Below are positions 9,081 through 17,737 of a DNA stretch of 42,299 nt, in pieces (position 1 is the stretch's first letter; every line of letters starts with the position of its first letter). The notes beneath the pieces are model-generated. The model ran no database searches and was not told the origin of the DNA. It saw only the letters and a list, made by a program, of their open reading frames with translations. The position numbers and the translations under genes are program-made. Source of the DNA: Candidatus Hydrogenedentota bacterium (GTDB lineage Bacteria > Hydrogenedentota > Hydrogenedentia > Hydrogenedentales > SLHB01); NCBI GenBank assembly GCA_020849535.1, contig JADLGB010000202.1, forward strand, positions 1 to 42,299. Reading direction: 5' to 3'.

Positions 9081-9955
9081 AGTATCGCATCATTCATACC
9101 ACGCGCTATGACTACAGCGAGCCGGTGCCGATGTGCTACAACCTGGCACGCCTGACACCTCGTGCGTGCGCGCGTCAAAAACTCGTGACAACGCAAATCG
9201 ACGTGGAACCGGTTACGCCCGTCCACGGACGCAAACGCCGCGACTACTTCGGCAACGAACTCACGTACTTCACAATTCAGGATCCGCACCGGTGGCTGAC
9301 GGTGACGGTTGACAGCGTGGTTGCGTTGTCGCCTCCTTCGCATCCCCGCGTAGCCGACACGCCTCCGTGGGACGACGTGCGGGGCACCCTGCATGCGGCA
9401 GAAGATGAAGACGCCTTGATCGCGTATCAATTCGTGTTCGACTCACGCTTGGTCAAGGCCACGCCGGAACTGTGCGATTACGCGAAGCCCTCCTTTCCGC
9501 AGGGCAGGCCGGTTCTGGCGGCCGTGCTCGACCTGACGAAGCGCATCCATCACGACTTCACATACGACCCCACTGCGACGACTATCGCCACACCGTTAGA
9601 GGAGGTCATGCGGCAGCGGCGCGGCGTGTGCCAAGACTTCGCGCATCTCGAGATCGGCTGCTTGCGCGCGATGGGGTTGGCGGCGCGCTACGTGAGCGGC
9701 TACATCTTCGGAGGAGAGCGCGCGGAGGGCGCCCCGTTGACGGGCGCGTGGGCGTCGCATGCGTGGGTATCCGTGTTCGTGCCGGGGCACGGCTGGGTCG
9801 ACACTGATCCAACGAACAACACGTTGGCAGGGCCGGACCACATCACACTCGCCTGGGGGCGCGACTATGAGGACGTCAGTCCCATCCGGGGCGTTGTCCT
9901 CGGCGGAGGACAGCATTCACTGACAGTGTCAGTCGACATCAGCCGCCAGAAGTGA
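9077..9955 (+). CDS. Transglutaminase-like cysteine peptidase
   Basis: A 292-residue cytosolic-looking protein with the bacterial transglutaminase N-terminal domain (begins KYRIIHTTRYDYSEPV) and a transglutaminase-like catalytic core. The triad is visible: Cys185 in RRGVCQDFAH, His228 in ASHAWVSV, and Asp244 in DTDPTNN. Proteins of this type encoded beside ATP-grasp and alpha-E proteins are predicted to cut or transfer the peptide bonds the ligase makes. The start is GTG 9077, inside the preceding stop (GTGA overlap). An upstream extension of 32 residues would lie wholly within the previous gene and has no family match. No signal peptide is seen. It is the last gene of the run starting at 2178. 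Confidence 0.93.
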   Translation: MKYRIIHTTRYDYSEPVPMCYNLARLTPRACARQKLVTTQIDVEPVTPVHGRKRRDYFGNELTYFTIQDPHRWLTVTVDSVVALSPPSHPRVADTPPWDDVRGTLHAAEDEDALIAYQFVFDSRLVKATPELCDYAKPSFPQGRPVLAAVLDLTKRIHHDFTYDPTATTIATPLEEVMRQRRGVCQDFAHLEIGCLRAMGLAARYVSGYIFGGERAEGAPLTGAWASHAWVSVFVPGHGWVDTDPTNNTLAGPDHITLAWGRDYEDVSPIRGVVLGGGQHSLTVSVDISRQK

Positions 9956-10137
9956 AGCCACGGCCCTTGGCGCGCAAAACCAGTAATCTGTGGGTGTATT
10001 GGTGGTTCCCGCTCCCGGAAAGATGCTATAAAGGCGGACTACGCCATTTTCAATCATCGAGAACGGCAGATATGGCCAGCGGGGCGGCGCTTGCCTGAGT
10101 GGCGGCACCATTCCACAACACCTTGGAGGAAGACTTC

Positions 10138-12486
10138 GTGCAGAACCGACGTACTATGCCCGCGCTCGCGGCAATGCTTATATGCGCGGCACTATCCGCA
10201 TTCGCCGCGGAAGTCCGTATTACTATGGGCGTCTATGAACAGGAAGTATGCACCGTATACACCACGGCGAATGGGTTGCCCTCGGACAAGGCCACGAGCG
10301 TGGCCGTGACCAATGCGCGCGTGGTCTACGCGGGGACCGAGGCGGGCCTTTCCGTGCTACGCGACGGCACGTGGAAAGCCGTGGACGGCCTGCCCACGGA
10401 ACACATCTGGGCGCTGGCCGCGGACGGCATGGACGTGTTGGCGGCCGGCGAAGAGGCGCTGTACCGGGTGCAGCCGGATGGCGTCGAGAAGGTTGCCGAA
10501 CTGCCGGATGCGTACATCAATGCGGTGACCCCCGCGGAGACTGGCATCTATCTGAGCACGAGCACGGGCCTGTATCTGTTGAAGGGCAAACGCTGCACGC
10601 CGGTGCGCAAGTTGAACACGCTCCTCGGCGAGCGGACCGCCGTGAACGCAGCGGCAATCGGCCCTGACGGGTCCATCGCTATTGCGGCGGATGCGGGGTT
10701 GTTCTTCAGCGCGGATGGGAAGAAGTGGGAAGCGCTGACGCCCGCCGAAGGTGCGCGAAGCTGGGCGCCATTCAACGTGCGCGGCGTGGCCTTCGATGCG
10801 GACGGTAACCTGTGGGCCGCCTTCCCAACGGGCGTGTGCATGCGGGTGCCGGGCGGCTGGCGTCTCTACACGGGGGCCGAGGGCCTGCCGTACAACGATT
10901 TCACCGCGGCGGCCGCGGGCGAGAAGGGCGTGATGTGGTTTGCTACCCGCATTGGCGCGATCCGCTATAACGGGCAGGAGTGGATGTACCGCCAGGGACG
11001 CCGCTGGCTGCCGAACGATTTCGTGCGCGCCATGTGCGTGACGCCGAAGGGCGATGCCTGGTTCGCGACCGAAGGCGGTGTCGGTGTGATCGAGCGCAAG
11101 CCCATGACGCTGGCCGAGAAGGCGAAGTTCTACGAAGACGAGATCGACAAGTACAACCGCCGCACGGAGTACGGCTACGTGTTGGAGGCCAACCTCGAAA
11201 AGCCCGGCGACAAGAGCAAATGGACCAACACCGACAGCGACAATGACGGTCTGTGGACCAGCATGTACGGCGCGGGCGAATGCTACGCGTATGCCGCCAC
11301 GAAGGATCCCAAGGCCAAGGAGCGCGCCGTGAAGGCGTTTGAAGCGCTGCGCTTCCTGAGCATTGCGCCGATTGACGGCGAAGTGAAGCAGCAGCCCGGG
11401 TTCGTCGCGCGCACGGTGGTGCCGACGACCGAGACAAACCCCAACGATTCGTACACCATCGAGAAGATGGAAAAGGACCGCGAAGGCGACAAGCTGTGGA
11501 AGGTCTACTACCCGCGCTGGCCCAAGACGAAGGATGGCAAGTACTGGTACAAGACCGACACGAGTTCGGACGAGTTGGACGGGCATTACTACTTCTATGC
11601 GCTGTATTACGACCTCGTCGCCGAAACACCGGAGGAAAAGGAGCGCGTGTGCGAGGTGGTGCGCAACCTCACCGATCATCTCGCGAGAAACGACTTCCAG
11701 CTCGTGGATCACGACGGCACGCCCACGCGCTGGAGCGTGTTCAGTCCCAAACAATTGAATCGCAATCCATGGTGGATGATTGAGCGGGGCCTGAATTCGC
11801 TGAGTATGCTTTCGTACCTCACCGTGGCGCAGCACATGACGGGGGACGCCAAGTACGGCAAGTTGATCGAACAACTGCGTGAGAAGCACGGTTACGACAT
11901 CAACGCCATGGTCGCGAAGATCCAGCGCGGCCCGGGTTCAGGCAACCAGTCCGACGACGAAATGGCGATCATGAGTTTCTACAACCTCATTCGCTACACG
12001 CAGGACGAGAAACTCCGCGAGATGATGAACTACTCGTTCTATTCATTGTGGGTCCTGGAGTTCCCGGAGATGAATCCCTTCTTCAACTTCGCCTATGCCG
12101 CGTGTGGGACAGGCGCGCAGTTCACCAATGCGTACGGCACGTATGATCTAACTCCGTGGGACGGCTGGCTGGAAGATTCCTTGGAGACGCTGCGGCGCTT
12201 CCCGCTGGACCGCTTCAATTGGGCGCATCGCAACAGCCACCGGCTGGACATCGTGCCGCTGAAGCGGCAAATCCTCGAGCCGCAAGAACCCGCGTCGGCG
12301 CTGGAGCGCGAAAAGCGCGGGCATCGCGTGAATGGCAAGGTGCTGCCAGTGGATGAGCGCCACTTCAACCACTGGAACACGAACCCGTGGGAACTGAACT
12401 ACGGCGGCAACGGCCAGGGCCTCGCGGATGGCGCGGTCTTCCTGCTGCCGTACTACATGGGCCTCTACCACGGGTACATCAAGTAG
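10138..12486 (+). CDS. Secreted two-domain protein: beta-propeller plus helical toroid-like domain
   Basis: A 782-residue exported protein. I use GTG 10138 because a perfect GGAGGA (10125-10130) stands seven bases before it, giving a clean signal peptide (MPALAAMLICAALSAFA, cut near residue 23). Residues about 30-325 are propeller-like repeats of the two-component-regulator-propeller type (TTANGLPSDKATSVAV, TGAEGLPYNDFTAAA, GDAWFATEGGVGVIE). Residues about 330-782 are rich in Trp and Tyr, with helices and paired motifs (NPWWMIERGLNSLSMLSYL, GQGLADGAVFLLPYYMGLYH). These recall alpha/alpha toroid enzymes of glycan metabolism, though I cannot name the family. No membrane segment or kinase follows, so it is not a hybrid sensor. 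It converges on the sialidase gene, so a glycan-related role is inferred from context. Confidence 0.8.
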   Translation: MQNRRTMPALAAMLICAALSAFAAEVRITMGVYEQEVCTVYTTANGLPSDKATSVAVTNARVVYAGTEAGLSVLRDGTWKAVDGLPTEHIWALAADGMDVLAAGEEALYRVQPDGVEKVAELPDAYINAVTPAETGIYLSTSTGLYLLKGKRCTPVRKLNTLLGERTAVNAAAIGPDGSIAIAADAGLFFSADGKKWEALTPAEGARSWAPFNVRGVAFDADGNLWAAFPTGVCMRVPGGWRLYTGAEGLPYNDFTAAAAGEKGVMWFATRIGAIRYNGQEWMYRQGRRWLPNDFVRAMCVTPKGDAWFATEGGVGVIERKPMTLAEKAKFYEDEIDKYNRRTEYGYVLEANLEKPGDKSKWTNTDSDNDGLWTSMYGAGECYAYAATKDPKAKERAVKAFEALRFLSIAPIDGEVKQQPGFVARTVVPTTETNPNDSYTIEKMEKDREGDKLWKVYYPRWPKTKDGKYWYKTDTSSDELDGHYYFYALYYDLVAETPEEKERVCEVVRNLTDHLARNDFQLVDHDGTPTRWSVFSPKQLNRNPWWMIERGLNSLSMLSYLTVAQHMTGDAKYGKLIEQLREKHGYDINAMVAKIQRGPGSGNQSDDEMAIMSFYNLIRYTQDEKLREMMNYSFYSLWVLEFPEMNPFFNFAYAACGTGAQFTNAYGTYDLTPWDGWLEDSLETLRRFPLDRFNWAHRNSHRLDIVPLKRQILEPQEPASALEREKRGHRVNGKVLPVDERHFNHWNTNPWELNYGGNGQGLADGAVFLLPYYMGLYHGYIK

Positions 12487-12499
12487 GGAAATTTCTCGC

Positions 12500-12531
12500 C
12501 ATGACTCCCCCCGCACCCGGGGGGAGTCATG
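12500..12531. terminator. Perfect 13-base-pair hairpin between convergent genes
   Basis: CATGACTCCCCCC (12500-12512) pairs exactly with GGGGGGAGTCATG (12519-12531) around six bases. It begins 14 bases after the stop of the propeller gene and lies between two convergent genes, so a transcription-end role is likely. Neither strand has a proper U-tract. The right arm runs straight into the 9-base array at 12528-12563, so it may instead be part of that repeat. Confidence 0.5.
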
Positions 12532-12563
12532 GGAATTATGGGAAGAATGGGAACTATGGGACA
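12528..12563. repeat. 9-base tandem array (NATGGGAAN x4)
   Basis: Four consecutive nonamers share ATGGGA: CATGGGAAT, TATGGGAAG, AATGGGAAC and TATGGGACA. The first overlaps the right arm of the hairpin at 12500-12531. The rest of this 178-base convergent gap, to 12664, shows no gene. Confidence 0.8.
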
Positions 12564-12664
12564 CACCCATTGGGGCTGAAACCGTCTTTCGCGGAGCCTT
12601 TGCGCGCCGAGATTCGCATCTCGGCAGCGAAACACGGTGCCTGTCCCTCGTCCTCTCGTCCTCG

Positions 12665-13852
12665 CTACTGCTCCGTGATCCACTCCGGGTCGAGCGCAAC
12701 GTGCTTGATGGTCTTGCCCGCGTCGCCCACGTGATACGAATAGCTGATGTGCAGGCGCCCGTTGCGGCCCTGAACGAGCGAAGGATACGCGAACCCGCCC
12801 TTGCCGGGTTCCGCGCGCTCAAGATCGCGCTTCCACTTCCACGTCGCGCCTTCGTCGTCTGACAAAGCCAGCGTCAGCACGTGACGGCCGAGGTCCGCAT
12901 TGTTAAACGCCATGACCCAGCGGCCATCGGCCAGCGCCCGCACCGCGAGGCTGGAACCCGGATTCGGAATGTCTGTGTCGATCGCGGGCGACCAGGTGAC
13001 GCCGTCATCCTTGGATTCGCTCCATAGCGCGCGCTTGGGCTCTCCCCCGCTGTCCCGCATGTAGGACCAGAGGGTGCCGTCCGCCTTGCGCACCACGGCG
13101 GGCTGGATGGGACCCAGACCCACGATGGGCAGGCTGGGACGCCACGTCTCGCCGAGGTCATCGGAGATCGCCATGAGGGATGCGTTGAAGCCATCCGAGT
13201 ATAGGGGCAACAGAATACGGCCCGAGGGCAACACGACGGGATTCTGCCGGGTCATCCAGCCTTCTTCGCGCTTCGCCTTGTCCTTCGAAGCCTCGATGAT
13301 CATCTTTGAATACTGCGGCGCGTACTCCGCCCAAAGATGCTCAGGCGGGTTGAGTTCCTTGAAGGCTTTCTCCGTGGCCTCCACAAACTCGTCGCCCGGC
13401 TTCAAGAGGATGACGTCCTGCCAGGACCACTGCGGCGCGCCCTTGCCCGTATACTTCTCCGCGCGCCGGTATTTCAGGACGGCATGCTCCCACGCGTTGG
13501 CGCGCACGGCAATCCAAAAGAGCCAGAGGCGGTCCTTCGCATCGATGAAAAGGATCGGGTTGCAGTCCGGCACGCCCGGCGTATCCGCCATGAGGAAGAC
13601 CGGACTCCACTCCTTCGCGCCCTTCTTCAGACGCGCCCCCTGCACGACGACATCATTCGCGTTGCGCTCGCCGGACCCGTAGAACCAGCACGCGAGCAGG
13701 TCGCCATTCGGACATTCCACCACGCTGCTGCTGTGGCAATGCTTGTTCTGCTCGGGAAAGATGTGCTCACCCTGGAAGTAGGCCTCGCCCCAGACTGGCC
13801 CCGCCGCAAAGGCCAGCAGCGCCAGCGGCATCAGAAGAATGTGCTTTTTCAC
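12665..13852 (-). CDS. Secreted sialidase (BNR/Asp-box) family protein
   Basis: A 395-residue exported six-bladed-propeller glycosidase-like protein. It starts with the signal peptide KKHILLMPLALLAFAAGPVWG. I use GTG 13852, which has AGGGAGA about seven bases upstream; the open frame extends 25 residues further without a ribosome site. Three Asp-box repeats are clear: SDDLGETW, SKDDGVTW and SDDEGATW. It also carries the N-terminal HSSSVVECPNGDLLACWFYGS and a RQNPVVLPSGRILLPLY segment usual in this group. The family covers exo-alpha-sialidases and related BNR glycosidases that release terminal sugars, and many environmental members have untested specificity. It stands alone on its strand. Confidence 0.9.
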   Translation of the reverse strand: MKKHILLMPLALLAFAAGPVWGEAYFQGEHIFPEQNKHCHSSSVVECPNGDLLACWFYGSGERNANDVVVQGARLKKGAKEWSPVFLMADTPGVPDCNPILFIDAKDRLWLFWIAVRANAWEHAVLKYRRAEKYTGKGAPQWSWQDVILLKPGDEFVEATEKAFKELNPPEHLWAEYAPQYSKMIIEASKDKAKREEGWMTRQNPVVLPSGRILLPLYSDGFNASLMAISDDLGETWRPSLPIVGLGPIQPAVVRKADGTLWSYMRDSGGEPKRALWSESKDDGVTWSPAIDTDIPNPGSSLAVRALADGRWVMAFNNADLGRHVLTLALSDDEGATWKWKRDLERAEPGKGGFAYPSLVQGRNGRLHISYSYHVGDAGKTIKHVALDPEWITEQ

Positions 13853-14031
13853 GATAGTCTCCCTGTGAGTTGAGTGATTGCTTGGCCAAAACGATAGCCG
13901 AAACCGGGGCATAGGATCGATTTGCACCCCAGTGCGGTCGGATAGACTTCCTCAAGCCGGCTCCCCCACGCAGTCTGGACTGAGAAGTCACATCACTGGA
14001 ACTCTATCGCGTCACAAAGTATCGTAACCCT

Positions 14032-15315
14032 ATGAAATACGCCCTCACAAAAGCTGCATCCTTTGTGGCGGTACTCGCGTGCCTTTGCTTGTTCGGTTCG
14101 GAATCTTACGCGACCCCACCGCCCCCTCCCCCGGACCTGGCCACGGAGTTGGAATTTGCCTCCTTCGCAGGCGTCATCGAATGCTTGGAACAGGGACCTC
14201 GAGTATCTCGCTTCCGTGCGGTCGAATCGTGGTTTGGCGAGGCAGAGGAAGACTTCTGGCTTTGTGGCGGGGTGACAGGAGGACGTTACGCGATCCTTAT
14301 GTGGCCTTATGCCGGAGGCGCCGAGGCGGAGTGGGTAGTTCACAGTCTCGCTGTGAATAGCGGTGTTGGCGCGGTTTGGATTCCGCGGTGGCCATCGCCC
14401 CTGGCCGACCGATTTCAGAACTTCTCCATACACCCCGTCGACGCCAATGGTGTATTTGTGCAAGGCAAAGCATATGGCAAATTTGCCACTCTGGACGAGA
14501 TGAAGAAGGAGATTGCCGCGCACTTTGAGGCAGTACGGTCCGGGATTCGCGTGAAGAAACCAGTGATCCAGACCCATTCCGCTGAACCCGCCTACCGCGT
14601 CACGGGTGAATCAACACGCTCCCATCGCAAGACCTTCAGGAGAGGTTTCTCACGTCTTGGCTCAGAGGAAATCGACCGCTGGGTCGAGTCGTACCTTGCG
14701 CTATTGGACGTCGATCCTGGGTACGTATGCCGGTTGTTGAAGCGTGGCCAGTTTCTGGAGCTTCATGAGTATTCACGGGGGCCTTCTTACGTTTTGACGG
14801 ACGTCTTCTGCCAGACGCGCTCCGCCGAGCAGGTGGACTATCTCGAACAGCTATCCTTGTCGAGTGACCCTATGACGTCGATGATTGCCGCCATGCACCT
14901 CTATTTTCGTTCATCCGAAGTGTGGCGTGAGCGAGTGGAGATCAAAGCTTCGGGAAACGATGCGATTGCGACGTGGGCGGCGCTTATCCTGGCTTGCGAT
15001 GGTGATAAGGCATATGTTGAAAAAGCGCTAAGAATCTGCGCCGTGGACGACAAATCCGATCTCTCCGATGTTTCGCAGCGCTACCTGCGCTACTGGCTCC
15101 TATCGCTCTTCAACAACTCCGCACGAGCCTCTGGCGTGGAACCGCCCATCATCGACTATCTCTATGAAGATGAAGAAGCGGCAGACCTCAAGTCCTGGTG
15201 GTCACAGCATAGGGACCGGATTGAGTTGATACCCCTAACACGTGTTCCCATCGACCCTCGTAGAGTTTTCGAACGGCTCGGCACCGCAGGCGGCTGCTAC
15301 TGGCATGGGATATAG
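14032..15315 (+). CDS. Secreted protein of unknown function
   Basis: A 427-residue protein I do not recognise. A signal peptide (KAASFVAVLACLCLFGSESYA, cut near 27) is followed by a proline run (PPPPPP) and a mixed alpha/beta region with evenly spread Trp and Cys. The C-terminal half is helical (MTSMIAAMHLYFRSSEVW, ISEVSQ-like segments) and could form helical repeats. The start ATG 14032 gives the signal peptide directly, but the ribosome site is poor. It is divergent from the sialidase gene across 179 bases and 179 bases upstream of the MerR gene. Its codon use looks less GC-biased than the genes before it, a feature shared with the 16-19 kb pair. Confidence 0.75.
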   Translation: MKYALTKAASFVAVLACLCLFGSESYATPPPPPPDLATELEFASFAGVIECLEQGPRVSRFRAVESWFGEAEEDFWLCGGVTGGRYAILMWPYAGGAEAEWVVHSLAVNSGVGAVWIPRWPSPLADRFQNFSIHPVDANGVFVQGKAYGKFATLDEMKKEIAAHFEAVRSGIRVKKPVIQTHSAEPAYRVTGESTRSHRKTFRRGFSRLGSEEIDRWVESYLALLDVDPGYVCRLLKRGQFLELHEYSRGPSYVLTDVFCQTRSAEQVDYLEQLSLSSDPMTSMIAAMHLYFRSSEVWRERVEIKASGNDAIATWAALILACDGDKAYVEKALRICAVDDKSDLSDVSQRYLRYWLLSLFNNSARASGVEPPIIDYLYEDEEAADLKSWWSQHRDRIELIPLTRVPIDPRRVFERLGTAGGCYWHGI

Positions 15316-15416
15316 ATTGACTTCACACGACGCTTGAGGAGGTCCGCTCTTCGCGTGTCGCATTGCCGTGGTCTTCCAACACTCACTCATTGAGCGTTTC
15401 GAGTCCTCCTCACCCC

Positions 15417-15447
15417 TTGATCCTCACGTTGCGTGAGGTTGTAGACT
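15417..15447 (+). promoter_or_regulatory. MerR-type operator-promoter with 19-base spacer
   Basis: The -35 is TTGATC (15417-15422) and the -10 is TAGACT (15442-15447), exactly 19 bases apart. That overlong spacing is the hallmark of promoters activated by MerR-family proteins through DNA untwisting. The spacer holds a perfect dyad, CCTCACG TTG CGTGAGG (15422-15438), of the form bound by this family. It lies 48 bases upstream of the MerR-type gene, so autoregulation is the obvious reading. Confidence 0.85.
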
Positions 15448-15494
15448 TCCACTGTGGCCACACGAAGAACGTGAATCAACTGAGGAAGTCAATC

Positions 15495-16238
15495 ATGCAT
15501 TCCACGGCTTTGAAAGTGGGCGAACTCGCGAGGCGAACGGGTCTAACCATCCGCACTTTGAGGCACTACGACGAACTCGGGCTCGTGTCACCATCGCTGC
15601 GGACAGAGGGCAGGCACCGGCTTTACACCCTGGCCGATGTCACGCGGTTGCAGCAGGTCGTATCGCTGCGCGGTTTGGGATTCTCCCTGGACGCGATTCG
15701 CCGCATGCTGGATGAACAAGGAACCACGCTGTTGAGTGTGATCGAGATGCACCTTGCGCGACTGGACGAGCAAATTGCGGAACAACAACGCCTGCTTCGC
15801 AATCTACAGTCTATCGCCGCTGTACTACGCACCCGGAAGGACGTATCCGTGGATACGCTGATTGAAGCAATCGAGGTAACCAACATGTTGAACAGATACT
15901 ATACCGAAGAACAGTTGGAGTCACTGCGACAACGTCGCGAGTCGTTCGGCCAAGACCGCATCCGGCAGGCCGAGCAGGACTGGGCAGCACTGATCGAAGA
16001 AGCGCGCACGGCGATGGCGAACGGTGAGGATCCCGAAGGCGCGTGCGCCCAAACGTTGGCGAAACGCTGGTGGAACCTGATTCAGCAATTCACGGGCGGC
16101 GACCCCGGAATCAGCCAATCGCTCAACCGCATGTACCAGGAAGAGGGGCCCGAAACCGCCAGTCGCGGCATGGTTGATCAGGGGCTTTTCGAGTACATGA
16201 ACAAGGCAATCGAGGCGATGCGCGCAAAGAAGGGATAG
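15495..16238 (+). CDS. MerR-family regulator with TipAS-type ligand domain
   Basis: A 247-residue transcription factor. Residues 6-75 are a MerR winged helix (KVGELARRTGLTIRTLRHYD then GLVSPSLRTEGRHRLYTLAD). A dimerisation coiled coil follows (about 80-125), and then a helical domain with the TipAS look (MLNRYYTEEQLESLRQRRE, AQTLAKRWWNLIQQFTGGD). TipAS domains bind drug-like or other hydrophobic ligands and turn on efflux or self-expression. The ATG at 15495 has GAGGA eight bases or so upstream; the longer open frame would run through the operator. No transporter or target gene is adjacent, so besides itself the regulon is unknown. Confidence 0.93.
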   Translation: MHSTALKVGELARRTGLTIRTLRHYDELGLVSPSLRTEGRHRLYTLADVTRLQQVVSLRGLGFSLDAIRRMLDEQGTTLLSVIEMHLARLDEQIAEQQRLLRNLQSIAAVLRTRKDVSVDTLIEAIEVTNMLNRYYTEEQLESLRQRRESFGQDRIRQAEQDWAALIEEARTAMANGEDPEGACAQTLAKRWWNLIQQFTGGDPGISQSLNRMYQEEGPETASRGMVDQGLFEYMNKAIEAMRAKKG

Positions 16239-16271
16239 TCGTGTCCAGCCTTTGAGCACAAGCACCAGGCG

Positions 16272-16307
16272 GATCGGACCGATCCGTCCGATCCGTCCGA
16301 TCCGTCC
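16272..16307. repeat. 9-base tandem array (GATCCGTCC)
   Basis: GATCGGACC is followed by three perfect copies of GATCCGTCC. It sits in the 94-base gap between the convergent MerR and unknown-protein genes. GGATCG and CGATCC (16271-16276 and 16280-16285) can also form a short hairpin, but there is no U-tract. Confidence 0.85.
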
Positions 16308-16332
16308 GAGATATCAGCGCCCACTCGCGGGG

Positions 16333-17727
16333 CTACTGCACAATGGAGATTCGCCAGTCGCCCTTCCACTCCGATTCGTCGGATTTCTCCAGCGGGGCGC
16401 CACCGTCGTCCACCCTGTCGAAGTACACCGAGTAGAGCATGTAGTCCTGGTCCTTTGTGACGTAACGCATGGGCTGACCGTCATACGGATCGAGGGGAAT
16501 CTCCAAAATATAGTCAGGCACAAGTTGCTTGAAGCTCCCGGGCAATTCCTCGTAGTCCGAGCGGTACCGCTCGATGGCGATGATGAGCCGGCCGAGCCTC
16601 GCGGCGAGGGGATTGAGTGCCATTCGCTCGATGTTTCTGAGCGGCACACAGAGCGGGTGATCCGGGCGCTCCACCCATTTCTCCCACCCCTTCCCGTTTG
16701 CTCTCAAGTCCGCAATGTAGGCGATTTGCCCGGCATGAGGCTTGTCGGCCAAACGAATCAATTGCGCAAATTCCTCCATCAATGCACAGCACTGGCTGTT
16801 CGATTTGATGCGTCGAAAAGCTGACTGACCTACCGGATCGAAGTAATTGAGCGCGCGGTCCATCAGCGACCTGTCGCCAATATGCCCGGGTCCACTGTGG
16901 CGCGCCAATAAGAGACATCGATCGCCTGCCAGACTGCGAACCACCAACCCAGAATCATTAGGCTCCTGGTAGAACTTCTCCAAGTCCGTCAAGGTTTCTG
17001 GATAGAGGTAGGCGAGATTCAGACCTGTCGCAACGCATTTCAACTGCACGACACGGATCGCAGCGCGAACCGCCAGCGAGGAAGATATCGGCTCTTCTCG
17101 CAGCGAATCTCCTATACGGATGATGCTCTCCTGGCGTTTAACGAATTGATCTTGGCGTCCCTCCAGAATCTCATCGGCTGCACGAATTGTCTCAAGTCTA
17201 GCGCAGGCCAGCAATTGTCGCTGGCGGTCGTGATAGCTCGCATCAAACGTATCATGATCGAGTGAATGACGCGCCTTAGCCATCGTGGCCGCCGTGTCGA
17301 GTAGCGCGCACGCCTCTTCACATTCCACCAGAAATGCGGCCATTTCCCCCCGCAGCGAAGGCAACGATTCATCTTCGCGGCGGACAGCCCAGAGTCTTGC
17401 GTCTAAGGCAGCGCCAATCTCGCCGCGCGGGTCGGCCTCCTCCAACTGCACAAACGCCTGCTGATAAATCAACGCCGCGTTCTCCTCATCCGGCACGGCG
17501 GGGTAATAGGCGTCCCACTCTTCCAGCGTGAGCGGCTGCCCGGCGTCGCGGATCTGTTGCTCCAGCCTCGCCACCTTCTTCTCCGTCGAACGCACCAGAA
17601 TGTGACCCAGCGCCAAATACAGGCACAGCCCGATGAGGAACAGTACTCCCCCGGCCGCCGCGCACCCCGCGCCGCTGAACCACGTGTCGCGGCGCTTGCC
17701 AGTCTGCTTTCTTCGCTTCCAGATCAC
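16333..17727 (-). CDS. Membrane-anchored unknown protein, paralog B
   Basis: A 464-residue protein with one N-terminal membrane helix (about 20-42, GGVLFLIGLCLYLALGHILV) and a large helical domain, probably outside the cytoplasm. It is a paralog of the gene just upstream: both have DAGxPxTLEExxAYYPxV soon after the helix, and both end with a pseudopilin-like tail (here DPYDGQPMRY and LYSVYFDRVDDGG). That tail resembles the C-terminus of GspG-like proteins, but no type-IV prepilin motif is seen at the N-terminus. GTG 17727 is preferred: TGAGGGG, formed by the previous stop, lies just before it, giving a 10-base gap. The function is unknown. Confidence 0.8.
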   Translation of the reverse strand: MIWKRRKQTGKRRDTWFSGAGCAAAGGVLFLIGLCLYLALGHILVRSTEKKVARLEQQIRDAGQPLTLEEWDAYYPAVPDEENAALIYQQAFVQLEEADPRGEIGAALDARLWAVRREDESLPSLRGEMAAFLVECEEACALLDTAATMAKARHSLDHDTFDASYHDRQRQLLACARLETIRAADEILEGRQDQFVKRQESIIRIGDSLREEPISSSLAVRAAIRVVQLKCVATGLNLAYLYPETLTDLEKFYQEPNDSGLVVRSLAGDRCLLLARHSGPGHIGDRSLMDRALNYFDPVGQSAFRRIKSNSQCCALMEEFAQLIRLADKPHAGQIAYIADLRANGKGWEKWVERPDHPLCVPLRNIERMALNPLAARLGRLIIAIERYRSDYEELPGSFKQLVPDYILEIPLDPYDGQPMRYVTKDQDYMLYSVYFDRVDDGGAPLEKSDESEWKGDWRISIVQ

Positions 17728-17737
17728 CTCGCGCCCC

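Noticed and set aside
9999..10032. Promoter for the propeller gene (TTGGTG and TATAAA)
   Set aside because: The spacing is 22 bases, too long for a normal promoter, and no activator site is evident.
10357..11889. A 510-codon minus-strand frame opposite the propeller protein gene
   Set aside because: Arg/His/Val-rich shadow with no ribosome site, while the plus strand has GGAGGA, a signal peptide and propeller repeats.
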